Positions 43,960 to 53,152 of a stretch of DNA of 64,000 nt are shown piece by piece. The translations under genes were made by a program, and so were the position numbers. Under the pieces are notes generated by a model that did no database searches, was not told the origin of the DNA, and saw only the letters and a program-made list of their open reading frames with translations. This DNA comes from Aptenodytes patagonicus (taxonomy: Eukaryota; Chordata; Aves; Sphenisciformes; Spheniscidae). The stretch is taken from NCBI RefSeq assembly GCF_965638725.1, contig NC_134953.1, forward strand, positions 37,996,854 through 38,060,853. Direction: 5' to 3'. Within the stretch, counting starts at the first letter, position 1, and every line of letters begins with the position of its first letter.

Positions 43960-43993
43960 GTTAACAATTACCCCTTTCAGGGCAGAACATATG
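43960..43993. promoter_or_regulatory. Candidate HNF1-like site plus CATATG E-box
   Basis: GTTAACAATTACC (43960-43972) matches 11 of 13 positions of the HNF1 palindrome GTTAATNATTAAC. A CATATG E-box follows at 43988-43993. It lies 7 kb upstream of NEUROG3, which HNF1B is known to control in mammalian pancreas. Function here is inferred. Confidence 0.3.
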
Positions 43994-46900
43994 GTAGATG
44001 GTTTGCTTTAAAAAAAAAAAAAGGGACAAAAAAGAAAAAAGAAATTACTTCAGAAACTTAAATGATGGTGGAAAATGGTGAGGATTACGGTGAAGAGCTG
44101 GGGGAGGGAGGTGTAGCCCCCGGAGCAAGGGGATATCAGATGATGAGGGGATGTGGGATGATGTGTCCCTGAGCACGGGGGCTTTGCCGGAGCCAGAGAC
44201 TCCAGAAAGGTGCTGGTACCCAGGAGCTGCCGGGGGTGGCTGGAGCAGGGCGCCCGAAGGAGCCGTAGTAGGTTTGAAGAAATGTGGTAATGAAGGGGTG
44301 CTGATAAAACCCAGGAAGCTGCTGGGACCTCAGGACATGTACATTCATGTGGGGGACAGCAGCCTTGTGCCCCCCACATCTCCGGTGCCAGCGCTGTGCC
44401 ACAGGCCTGCGGCAAGGTCGGGACCCAGCTCAGACCCTCGCACGGCTTCAAAGGACTTGGCAGTGCTTCATAGGGTGGCTGGGGATGGTCTCCATCCCTG
44501 AGGGGTTTTGTGGGCAAGAGCCCCATCCCTGCAGGCTGCCTTTTGGGCTGTGGGCTGGAGCATCCCCCACAGCTCGGGCTCAAGCCTGGCTTGCACGGGC
44601 ACGGCGGCAATGAGCCGGTGCTCCCCTCCCTGCAGCTGGGGGCTGGTGTAGCCACACAAATGGCTAAAATGCTCTGGATGCGCCCAGGTGGGTGAGTGCT
44701 TTGAGGTTTCCCTGCTGTTACCTGCCATGAGATCACTGCCTTTCTCCCACTGTTACAACCTGTTAGCATGAGGTTCAGTCATGGCTCCCTAAAACCGTAT
44801 TGCCAAGGACGGATACAGGCTGCAGGTAACTTGTCTTGCAGAGCTGGGCTGCAGCTAAAATTATGTGTTATGATTGCATGGTGTTTTGTGTGAAAATATC
44901 CAGAGTTTTTTTCCTTTTTGTTGCAAATACATAATTTCTCATGGAGATACAGAAGTCAGGCTGGCTGCTCACCTTCCCAGAGATTCTGGAACGGGCTGGC
45001 AGGAGGGGCTGTGCCACTCGTGGTCTCCCCTGCTTCATTATACACCTTGACTCAGGGAAGAAAATGATCCCTTTTGGATATAAACTTGTCTTCCCCTCAG
45101 CACTGCAGTTTTGCAGGGCAGGAGAAAGCTCCGATTCAAAGGTCAGGGTCTCAGCAGATGGACCCCAATGCTGGATGAAGGGTTGGGAGAGCGGTACAAG
45201 CATCTGGAACCAAGGTGGGGTGTGTGCAGATGGGCAGGGATAGTTGGGGAAAGCTGGGACGGGGCGCCGAGGCTGCCTGGTGGGGACACCAGCACAAGGC
45301 ATGCCAGGAGAGGGGCACGAAGATGTGGGGATGGGAGAGAGGGGTGGCAAGGCTGGGCACAGAGGAAGATGGGTGAGGGGGGATGCTTCTTCCTGAGACT
45401 GGAAGGAGGGAGAAGGCGGGAAGAGATGGGGCTGGTACAGGGATGGTCAGGGAGGGGATGGGGTCATGTGTTGGGGATGTGGGCAGGTGAGCTACGGCAG
45501 CTGGCGTTGCTTGGGTTGGTTGTGGGGGCTGCAACCACATTCAACCCACCGGGATGGTTGGTACCAGAACTGTCATCATAGCTCTGAGGGCTGCCAGATG
45601 TGTACAGCACAGCTGGGAATGGTGCTGGGAGGAGCATGAGCTGGTCCTGGGCAGGTCACAGGGCCAGTGGACAAAATATCCACATCCCTCCTGCTCGCAG
45701 TGGATATTTGGCTTGAGCAGTGACCCCAGCACCATGCTGGGCACATCGCCCAGCAGTGGCAGTGATGTGGCAGCAACGTCAGTTTGCAAAGGAAGGGTCA
45801 AAGCCCCCACATCTTGCTCTGTCTCATGTTGAGGGCTTCAATGAAGACCTGGAGAGGGGTTAGTGGTGTGTGAGTCCCTCAGGGCACCTCTGCTTTTGTT
45901 TCAGGCCAGGCGGGGAATTTCTTTCCAGACTCCTGGCTTTTAGCAGCTTTTTCATTTCTCAAAAGCCAGCTCTGGTGCCTTCTGGTATGTTCAAAGTTTG
46001 ACCGGTGGAGCCTCTAAATCAGAGAGAAAAGCACATCTTTAATTATTTTTGGAGGTTGGAAAGCACCATCTGTCTGTTTGATGGGCAACTGGGGGGTGAG
46101 GAGTTTCAGAACGAGCCAATATGACCAGTCCACACCACTTATAACCTCATCATGCATCAAAATGCCAGAAGTTAGATTTTAGCCCTTACAGGAGAGAAGT
46201 GCTGATCAGGAAGATGGCAGTCTGAGATCAGCATATCCATGGTCTGTGAATATATATTGATGGCCAAAGGAGGGTTGATGCAAACGAATACTGAAGCCTC
46301 AAGTCTGTGTTGTCCAACTGGTAGCTGAAGATGACCACTGCCAGATGGTGAAGTCCGAGTGCTGGAGATATCCTGCCATAAAAGCTTCCTTCTGTGGAAT
46401 TGTAGCTGTGGAGACAGTAAATTTCTAATTACGGTTATTCTTTGAGATTTCCATGCAGGCAGATACACAATCATGGGCTTACTCTGAGCCACTGGGGCTG
46501 CTGGCAAGTTAAAGACGGACATGTGCTTGAACGCCTGTTAAGCCCCCGTTGTGTTTCATTCAACCATCAGAGGAATGTTGTGGTGGTGGTGGCTTCTGCG
46601 AGATCTTGCCAGAAACTTGTAAAGCTTAAAGCACTTGGAAAACCCAGATGAGAGAGTGTGCTGGATGTGTAACCCATCCTGTCTGCCCAGGCTGTCATCA
46701 GGGTAGAGGAGAAACCCTCTTTCTGGCAGGAGAAATGGGCTGGGGCAAGGAACCACTTGCCACAAGTGGAGAGGGGAGCAAGCCTGGCAGAACTGGCAAT
46801 GGTGGGAGGCAACCGACTCCCAGAGAGGTGAGGACCATCTTTCCCTACCCGGGCAGATACTAAGATGGTTGGGTAAATACTTTAAGGTAACAGGTTTCAC

Positions 46901-47649
46901 AGCACCCACCTGTAGGCATCACAGCCCAGTATCTGACTGACCTTTTTGTACTTGGTATTTGTTCCTTGCCTTTCCTTTCTGTGGTATTTCTTTTCCTCTC
47001 CTCTCTCTTATCCAGAGATAATCCAGGTTTTTGCTATGCTTGAGATTGTTGCATTCTAACCCAAAATATGTTTCAGTGTCAGAACAGCTGTCTGCTCTTG
47101 CAGCCTTGTGAAGCCATCTCCTGTGAGGCTGCGTTTTAAGCACGGAGAGAGGTTTACTGTAGAGCAGGATCTCACACTGGAAACTCTTGGGTTTTCTTTC
47201 CCTCTGCACTATCAGGGCTTCTCCTCTTCTGCTGCAGTGACAGCATCCCTCACCCCAGGGCTCCATGGGGTTATTCCTGCCCCCAAGTGGCCTCAGCCCC
47301 CAGCCCTTGTAAGTCAGAGTATGTGAGATGCTGAGCCCGGCTCCCTGTGGGGCTACAGGAAAACCCATCAGCTCTGGCATGGATCAGGCCTTTGAGGCAG
47401 ATTTCTGCAGCACAGAGAGGGTGAGGGCTGCCAGATGGTTACGGAGGGGATCGGTATTTGCAGCTGGCGGGATTTGTGCCAGTGCTGTCCATGGCAGGAA
47501 GGGGCTCTAACCTTAGGGAGATGGTTACTCCTTGCACAGCCCCTTCTGCCTTGAGCAGAGCTCACTTTGCCTCCGCGGGCAAAGCCAGCAGCCCTGGCCC
47601 ACGCCGGGGAGAGCTTTTGCTAGCCAAGCCCTCGGTGCATGTACCAGTT

Positions 47650-48760
47650 GCTCTGGACACTTTCTCTTGTGCCGGACCCCGGCCACAAAAGGCGGGAACA
47701 TTTACGGTGGTGAAACGTCCTTTTCCCAAGCAGCCTTTGCCGCTCTGCCCGTTCCCCGCCCCGGGGGGCCGCTTGCTCGGCGCTCGCCGGGTAATTAATG
47801 ATTTCCCGGGGAGGCTCCTTTCACCCCGGCGGGTACCCCCGGCCCCTGCCCGCCCTGGCCGGCCGCCTCCCCGGGGCCGCGGCGGCGTGTCCCCGCGGCG
47901 CTGCGCTCTCCCTGCCCGGGGCCGGCTCCCTCCCCGGGGACGCGGCTCTGCGCCCGGCCGTGCGCCCCGTCGGGCGGCTCCAGGGGACGCGCTCCCGGCG
48001 CCGCTTGCCGGGGCTTTCCTTTCTTCTCCTTTTTTTTTTAAAAAGTATTTTTCTTTTTGCGCCCCTTCTCCTCTCCCTCTTGTAGGAAGAGGAGGGAGGG
48101 GGGAGGAAGGGAGAAATATTGTCTGAATTCACAAAGGGGGGCATCTGGTGCACCTTGCGCCTGGCATCTGTGCTCCTTGTGTCCCGAGCAGCGCGCTCGC
48201 ACCGGGACGAGGGGCAGGAGGGGCAGGCGTGCATCTGTTGGGCGCCACAATAAAGTCACAAAACAGAGGCGCGGAGCCGGCCCAGCCGCGCTGCCCGCTC
48301 AAAGGGGGACGCGGGGCTGCGGCTCCCAGGTATTATGCGCCGGGTAGGTAGGGCCGGGGCAGCAGCTGCTCCGGCTCTGAAGGGCTGCGCTCCGCCGAGC
48401 CGCTCGACATATGGCCCCGCAAATCACGGTACCTCCTGAGCAGCCCCGGCCGGGGGGGGGAGCGGGGCAAGGAAGGGGCGGCCCCGCCGCAGGTGCCTCC
48501 GCCGTGCGCTCCCCGCTGCCGCCGCGGCCCCGCGGGGAGGAGGCGCGGGCGCGCACCGGCGGCCCCGGGGCGGGCGGAGGGCGCAGAGCGGCCGGCGGTC
48601 CCTCGGCCCCGGGGGAGAGGGGTCGGGAGCGGGCCCGACCTTATCCGCCCTCCCCTCTCCCGAGCAAGCAGCCCCCGGCGGGCGGGCGGGCTGCGGCCGA
48701 GCCCCGGCTCGCAAAACGTCCCCGACGCCTGGCAGGCGAGAGATGCGCCGGGGCTGGGCT
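47650..48760. promoter_or_regulatory. CpG-dense block upstream of NEUROG3
   Basis: A sharp rise in GC and CpG starts near 47.65 kb. There is no splice-supported coding exon. It contains a homeodomain palindrome TAATTAAT (47792-47799) and the CATCTG cluster listed separately. It could be a CpG-island enhancer or the promoter of an unannotated non-coding transcript. Confidence 0.45.
48130..48256. promoter_or_regulatory. Cluster of three CATCTG E-boxes with SOX-like sites
   Basis: CATCTG at 48142-48147, 48165-48170 and 48232-48237 (CAGATG on the other strand, the word preferred by NEUROG and NEUROD factors). They are bracketed by ACAAAGG (48131-48137) and ACAATAAAG (48247-48255), both SOX-like. 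The cluster is 2.7-2.8 kb upstream of the NEUROG3 start codon. Confidence 0.45.
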
Positions 48761-49220
48761 GGTTACCATATGTTTTCAATAAAATAAGACAAATAGGGCC
48801 GGGAGATAGGGATTGCAGTAAACCTGTTATAAAGCAGCATAAACTAGCCCAATGTAAACGGCAGAAGGGCCCCTCCTGGAAGGGCCGTTGGGTGCCAGCT
48901 CCGCGCCGGGGCGGCCCGGCCAGGTGTGAGCGGGAGCCCGCCGCGGTGCCCCCGGAGATTTTTATCACGTTTGTGGTAATATGGTGCTTGTTATGCTAAC
49001 TATGAGTAAACATACCCGGCCGGGCTTTGTGGCGACGGGAGGGAGTTATCGGAAAGTGGCAGTGGGAAGGTGATTTAACAATAAAGTTGTCTTGTTTGCC
49101 AGCAGGTGATGTCTGCCCCCAGCCCCATGATTAATGCTTCCCAAAGCACTCCACTTTACAATCTCTTGTAATTATTTATTAAACGAAATCTATTTATTAT
49201 TATTTTAGCAAACAGCGGTA
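48761..49220. promoter_or_regulatory. AT-rich island with forkhead motifs, candidate NEUROG3 enhancer
   Basis: An AT-rich island inside GC-rich surroundings, which suggests constraint. It holds GTAAACC (48818-48824), TGTAAAC (48853-48859) and GTAAACA (49006-49012) as forkhead words, a CATATG E-box (48767-48772), a RUNX-like TGTGGT (48972-48977), CAGGTG, and a long AT tail at 49165-49212. In mammals FOXA and ONECUT factors act on distal Neurog3 enhancers, and the correspondence here is inference. Confidence 0.45.
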
Positions 49221-49319
49221 CCAGGTGGGGCTTTCTTTTCCTCTTCAGCTTTTGTTTGAAGGACGTTTGAAGTGGGCAGTCTGAGGCTTGGAAACTCGCT
49301 CGCCAGATTTTTTTGTCAT

Positions 49320-50640
49320 CCAATTGCACAGGCACAAAAAAAACCCCGCCGGGCCCTTCCTATTCATCCTCCCCTGCCCTCCGGGCCGCCCCTCGAGAAG
49401 GGGCGCCCGAGCCGCCGCGGTGGCCGGCCCCCCTCGGCCCCGCTCCCCCTCCCTCCGAGCGCCGCCGCCGCCGCGGGGGAGCGGGGCTGCCCGCCCGCCG
49501 CGCCGCGCCCCTGGAGAGGCAGCGCGCACCGCACCGCCCCGCATCGCACCGGCCGCGGCCGCCCCGCGGGGCCGGGGAGCGGGCCGGGCCGGGGGAGCTG
49601 CCCCCGCCCCGCCGCGGCCCGGTCGGCCCGGTCCGGCCGCTCCCGGCGCCGGTATCCCCGGCCGCGATCCACCGCGCCGCTTTGGTGAAGGAGCGGGGGG
49701 CTCCCGCCCTGCCGGGACTGACCCCTCCCGGCGGCCCTGCCCGCACCCCCGGGGGCGTCGGGCCGTGCTGGGGGGGCCCGGCCCCGCCGTCCCCGGCCCC
49801 CCGCCCTCCGCCGGGGAAAGGTGCCCCGGGCCCGGGCCGGTCCCCGCCGCCCGCCGCAGCCGGTGCGCAAAAGTCCCCGGCACGTTTTGCGCACCGAGCC
49901 CCGGCGGCGGAGCAGTCCTCCCCGGGCCCAGCGCCGGGCTGGCGGAGCGGGGGTGGCCGGGGGCTGCGGGGGGACCCTTCCCCCGCGGGACCCAGCCCCC
50001 GTTTCCCCGGGAGGAGCAAAGACACGGCGCGGGGGGGGCAGGAGAACGGCGTGTCTCCCCTCCCGGTGCCGGCGCTCGCCGCCCGCAGGGCAGCGCCCGC
50101 AGCTCCGCCAGTCGGTGCCCGGGCGGCGCGGGGCTGTCCCCGGCGCTGCGGGGGCGAGGAAAGGGGCCGCGGGAGGCGGCAGGGTCCCCTCGCTCTCCCC
50201 CGGGGGCGGAGGGGGGGTCACGGGAGCGCCCCGCAGCGCCGGGGAGGCGGGAGGTGGTTGTGGCTCTGCCGAGAGGAGAGGAGCCGGAGCGGGGCCGCGG
50301 AGTTCCCCCAGGGCTGGCACCGGCGGGACCCCGCCGGGGGCGCGGGGCCCGGCGCTGCCCCGCTTTGCGCTGCCGGGTATTCGGGAGCCCCCTGTCACCG
50401 CCGGGGCCCTGTGCCGGGGCCGCCCGCCCCGACCCCCGCCGCAGCCCTCCCGCGGAGCTCCGGCGTGCGCGGTCGCCCCGTTCGGGGTCGGCGGCTCGGC
50501 TCGGGGGTCCCGTCCCGGGGGAGGGCGGGCGGGGGCCGGGCCGGCGGGAGAGGGTGGGGCTGGGGGTCCCGGCGCGGCGCGGCGTGGGAGCCGGAGGGGT
50601 CTCGCGTGGCGGGGCCGGGGCGGCGGGCGGTGCCGGGCCC
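49320..50640. other. Extremely GC-rich sequence upstream of NEUROG3
   Basis: About 1.3 kb of G/C with many CpGs. Long frames are open in all directions on both strands (up to about 480 codons) because stop codons are rare. They translate to Pro, Gly, Ala and Arg low complexity and match nothing. I annotate no protein here. It is probably part of the NEUROG3 CpG island. Confidence 0.7.
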
Positions 50641-50658
50641 GGCACGCTCCCGCCGGGC

Positions 50659-50757
50659 TGATAAGATAAAAGCGTGCCAAGGGGTGGGTGCGGGCGGGGG
50701 GGGCGCACACGCCGCCCGGCCGGGAAATCCCCATTGTCTGCCGGCCCTATATATATA
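50659..50757 (+). promoter_or_regulatory. NEUROG3: NEUROG3 core promoter: GATA pair, G4, SOX, TATA
   Basis: In order: TGATAAGATAA (50659-50669), a double GATA site; GGGGTGGGTGCGGGCGGGGG (50681-50700, extending to 50703), a canonical four-run G-quadruplex motif; CCATTGT (50731-50737), a SOX core; and TATATATATA (50748-50757). Transcription should start near 50780, about 110 bases before the first splice donor. SOX9 is known to act on mammalian NEUROG3. Assignment of these sites is inference from motif and position. Confidence 0.7.
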
Positions 50758-50779
50758 GGGGCTTAACGGCAGTCGTGTG

Positions 50780-50893
50780 CCGGCCGCGCAACCTTTCCTG
50801 CCCGCACTCGAGGGAAAGCGGGGAGGGGGGAGCGGCGGGGGGCGCGGAGCGAGAGCCACTCTCCTGCCCCGCAGCCTCGCCCGGGCTCAGCAG
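50780..50893 (+). other. NEUROG3: NEUROG3 non-coding exon 1 (5' UTR)
   Basis: The start is estimated from the TATA box; the end is set by the donor CAG|GTACAG. Mammalian NEUROG3 also has a non-coding first exon and an uninterrupted coding exon. No ATG is present in this segment, so there is no upstream ORF. Confidence 0.6.
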
Positions 50894-50973
50894 GTACAGC
50901 CGCGGGGGAGAGGGCTCCCCCGGGCCGGCCGCAGTGCCGCTCCCCGCCGGCTAACGAGGGCTTGGCTTTGCAG
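50894..50973 (+). other. NEUROG3: NEUROG3 5' UTR intron (80 bases)
   Basis: GTACAG donor, branch-like CTAAC at 50951-50955, and acceptor CTTGGCTTTGCAG ending at 50973. The initiator ATG begins one base after the acceptor. At 80 bases it is close to the minimum for vertebrate introns. Confidence 0.6.
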
Positions 50974-50974
50974 G

Positions 50975-51523
50975 ATGGCCCCGCAGAGCGACCGCTCGCC
51001 GGGCGAAGGGCAGCCCTATTTCGGCGGCGCCGAGGACGCCTCCTCCGCGGCCGGCGGCGGCTCCGCGGGCAGCCGGGGCGCCTCGCCGGTCCGCACCGCC
51101 CTGGCCCCGCGGGAGGCGGCGGCCCGCAGGAAGGGGAAGGCGCGGCGGGGCCGCGGCAAGGCGCGGAGCGAGGGGCTGCTCAGCAAGCAGAAGAGGAGCC
51201 GGCGCATGAAGGCCAACGACCGGGAGAGGAACCGCATGCACCACCTCAACTCCGCCCTGGACGCGCTCCGCAGCGTCCTGCCCACCTTCCCCGACGACGC
51301 CAAGCTCACCAAGATCGAGACGCTCCGCTTCGCCCACAACTACATCTGGGCGCTCACCCAGAGCCTCCGCCTGGCCGAGCAGGCCCTGCCCGAGCCCCCC
51401 CCGCCGCCGCCCCCTCCCGCGGCCGCCGCCGCCTCCCCCGGGCCCTGGGACTCGTCCTGCCCCGCCGCCCCGCCGCCCGCCGCCCTGCGCCGCGGCCCCG
51501 CCGCCTTCCCCGCCTTCCTCTGA
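50975..51523 (+). CDS. NEUROG3: Neurogenin-3, bHLH transcription factor
   Basis: Proneural bHLH activator that heterodimerises with E-proteins on CAGATG-type E-boxes and commits cells to the endocrine lineage in pancreas and gut. Single coding exon, 182 aa (human 214). Layout: short N-terminus with SPVRT (human SPTRT) near residues 37-41; an Arg/Lys-rich stretch at 51-66; LSKQKRSRR and the basic region [11 protein letters not shown] near 79-89; helix 1, loop [10 protein letters not shown] and helix 2 [16 protein letters not shown] to about 129; then poly-Pro and poly-Ala; and a C-terminus FPAFL (human FSDFL). PDDAKL and WALTQ favour NEUROG3 over NEUROG1 or NEUROG2. Human MHNLN is MHHLN here, and basic-region RRKKAND is RRMKAND (paralogs have hydrophobic residues there). 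The activation region is shorter than in mammals. Codon third positions are almost all G or C, unlike TSPAN15 exons 2-8. The ATG follows the splice acceptor directly. Confidence 0.94.
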   Translation: MAPQSDRSPGEGQPYFGGAEDASSAAGGGSAGSRGASPVRTALAPREAAARRKGKARRGRGKARSEGLLSKQKRSRRMKANDRERNRMHHLNSALDALRSVLPTFPDDAKLTKIETLRFAHNYIWALTQSLRLAEQALPEPPPPPPPPAAAAASPGPWDSSCPAAPPPAALRRGPAAFPAFL

Positions 51524-51880
51524 GCCCGCCGCCCGCCTGCTTTCCCCCCGCTTTTGGCCTTCAGAGAGCCGGCGGGGCGGAGGGGGGCCTCCCCGCGCTG
51601 GGCGCCGGGGGGCGGCGGGCGCCCCGCTACCCCCCGCCCCGTCCCGCTTGGCTGAAGCGCAGCGGGAGCGGCCGGACAAAAACAAATCACGGTTTTGTAC
51701 TCGGAAACGGTAAATTATATTAATTTGTCGCTATCGGTATTTATTGATTGTATTTCGTAACAAATATATATTTTGTATATAAGAGTGTTTTTGCCAGCGG
51801 TGGTCCGGCTGTTTGTATCGGGGAGGGGAGCCGCGGCTGTATTTTGGTTTTTTTTCGAAGAAGAAGAAGAGGAGAATAAA
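51524..51880 (+). other. NEUROG3: NEUROG3 3' UTR with Pumilio element and AATAAA
   Basis: GC-rich for 150 bases, then abruptly AT-rich (about 51700-51785). It contains TGTATATA (51774-51781), a perfect Pumilio site (UGUANAUA), and ends with AATAAA at 51875-51880. A short, AT-rich, Pumilio-bearing tail fits a brief, unstable mRNA. mRNA decay control is inference. Confidence 0.7.
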
Positions 51881-52000
51881 GTGTGCCGCGGTCAGACCTG
51901 TGCAACGCCGTGTTTTTCCCACCGAGGTTTCAAAATCGCGCGCAGCCCGCGCCGGGGAGGGCAGCGCCGGCCCTGCGGGGGCTTGCGCGGGGCCCCGGGC

Positions 52001-52080
52001 GGTGTGCCCGGCGCGGGGGCGGTGTGCCCGGTGCCGGGGTGGTGTACCCGGTGCGGGGACGGTGTGCCCGGCGCGGGGGC
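52001..52080. repeat. GC-rich minisatellite, four 20-bp copies
   Basis: Exact 20-base register: 52001, 52021, 52041 and 52061. The unit is close to GGTGTGCCCGGCGCGGGGGC. Copies 1 and 4 are identical, and 2 and 3 differ at a few positions. It lies 480 bases after the NEUROG3 stop codon. Confidence 0.9.
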
Positions 52081-52639
52081 ACTCCCCTGCGCGGGGAGGA
52101 GCGGCGATGGAGAGCGGCGCAGCGGGGTCCCGCGCCAGTGCGCACGCCGGCGTGTGCCCGTCGGGACCCACGCGCGCATTTAAAACCGGCCTCTCTTTGC
52201 TGACGCCCTTTCCCGCAGGGCTGCGGCCGGCCCGTGTGGTACCCCGTCCCGCCGGGCAGCCGCCCCGCTCTGCCCGTCGCGTCCCGGCAAGGTGCGCCCT
52301 GCTGCAGCCCTCCCCACGCAGGCGGATTTTCAGCGCCCGGCTCGGCCCTGGGGCTATTTTGGGGATGTCCCCGGGGCACAGCGCTCCAGCTCCCGGGGCG
52401 GTGCGGGTGCCCGGGGCAGCGTTGCCCCAGCCCGACCCCGTCCTCCCCGGGGGAGGGCTTAGCCGGGGCAGGCGCGGTGCTCGGGGGGCAGCGGCCGCAG
52501 TCGGAACCTGCAGCCCTGAGCGGGGGGCTGGAGCGGGGCGGGGAGCGTCAGGCCGGTTAAAAACGCAGGAGGTGGGAAAAGCAACACCTCCCACGCCACG
52601 GCAAGAAGAGAAGAGAAGCCGCATGAATCCCGCGAGTCC

Positions 52640-52880
52640 TTCCCAGCCCTCTCCTCCCAGGGACTCAATTTGTAGCTGGTAGATTTACGGCCGGGCCGCC
52701 TCCTCTCTCCGCGCTGCCCCAGCGGGGCGGCAGTCGCTAGACAAAGCGGCCCGCGAGGCCAAAAGCCCATTGTGATGCTAATTGTTCTCAGCTGAGCCCG
52801 TTTGCCCGCGGCAAAGAGACGCTATTGAGGCAATTTGTAGAACAAAAGAAATTTGGTTACTGGAAACAAAGACGCACGCA
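52640..52880. promoter_or_regulatory. Candidate enhancer with SOX-POU composite site
   Basis: CATTGTGATGCTAAT (52768-52782) is a SOX core joined to a POU octamer half with the spacing of the known SOX2-POU composite element. It is followed by CAGCTG (52789-52794), ACAAAAG (52843-52849) and AACAAAG (52865-52871). The block is AT-leaning inside very GC-rich DNA, which suggests constraint. It lies 1.25 kb downstream of NEUROG3. Confidence 0.5.
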
Positions 52881-53109
52881 CAAACACCCCCCCAACACCT
52901 CCCTCCCGCACCGCAACAAAAGGGGCGAGAGTGAAACCTGACCGGGTACGGGATCCCGGGGGCCGTGTCCCGCCGCCCCCCCCCGCCCCGCCGACGGGGG
53001 GGCATCCCCCTCCATCCCCCCCTCCGCGCTGCTCCCGCTCCCCGGGAGCCGTGGGGCGGGCGGGGGTGGGGGAGACCCACCGGCGTGGGGAGGGGTTGGG
53101 GGATGGTGG

Positions 53110-53152
53110 GTGCGCGGTGCGGTGCGCGGTGCGCGGAGCGGTGCGCAGAGCG
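53110..53152 (+). repeat. GCGCGGTGCG-type short tandem repeat
   Basis: About four degenerate decamer units of GTGCGCGG(T/A)GC. It is a simple GC repeat at the right border of the GC-rich domain. Confidence 0.7.

Larger units (their letters stand above)
37950..47640. other. Intergenic interval TSPAN15 to the NEUROG3 GC-rich domain
   Basis: No gene supported over 9.7 kb. GC content rises gradually from left to right. Long frames in the right half (for example minus strand 42031-42714 and 44050-44769) are compositional, rich in Pro and Ser, and match no family I know. Contents noted: an old CR1 remnant, a GT microsatellite, an HNF1-like site next to an E-box, and a poly-A/T stretch at 44009-44022. 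Confidence 0.6.

Noticed and set aside
44050-44769. 239-codon minus-strand frame
   Set aside because: Same reasons: Pro, Ser and Cys-rich composition and no family resemblance. Transcript evidence would be needed to revive it.
49245-50758. Very long overlapping open frames on both strands (up to about 487 codons)
   Set aside because: All frames in this stretch are open because the DNA is nearly all G and C. The translations are Pro, Gly, Ala and Arg low complexity with no recognisable domain, and no splice or start evidence favours one.
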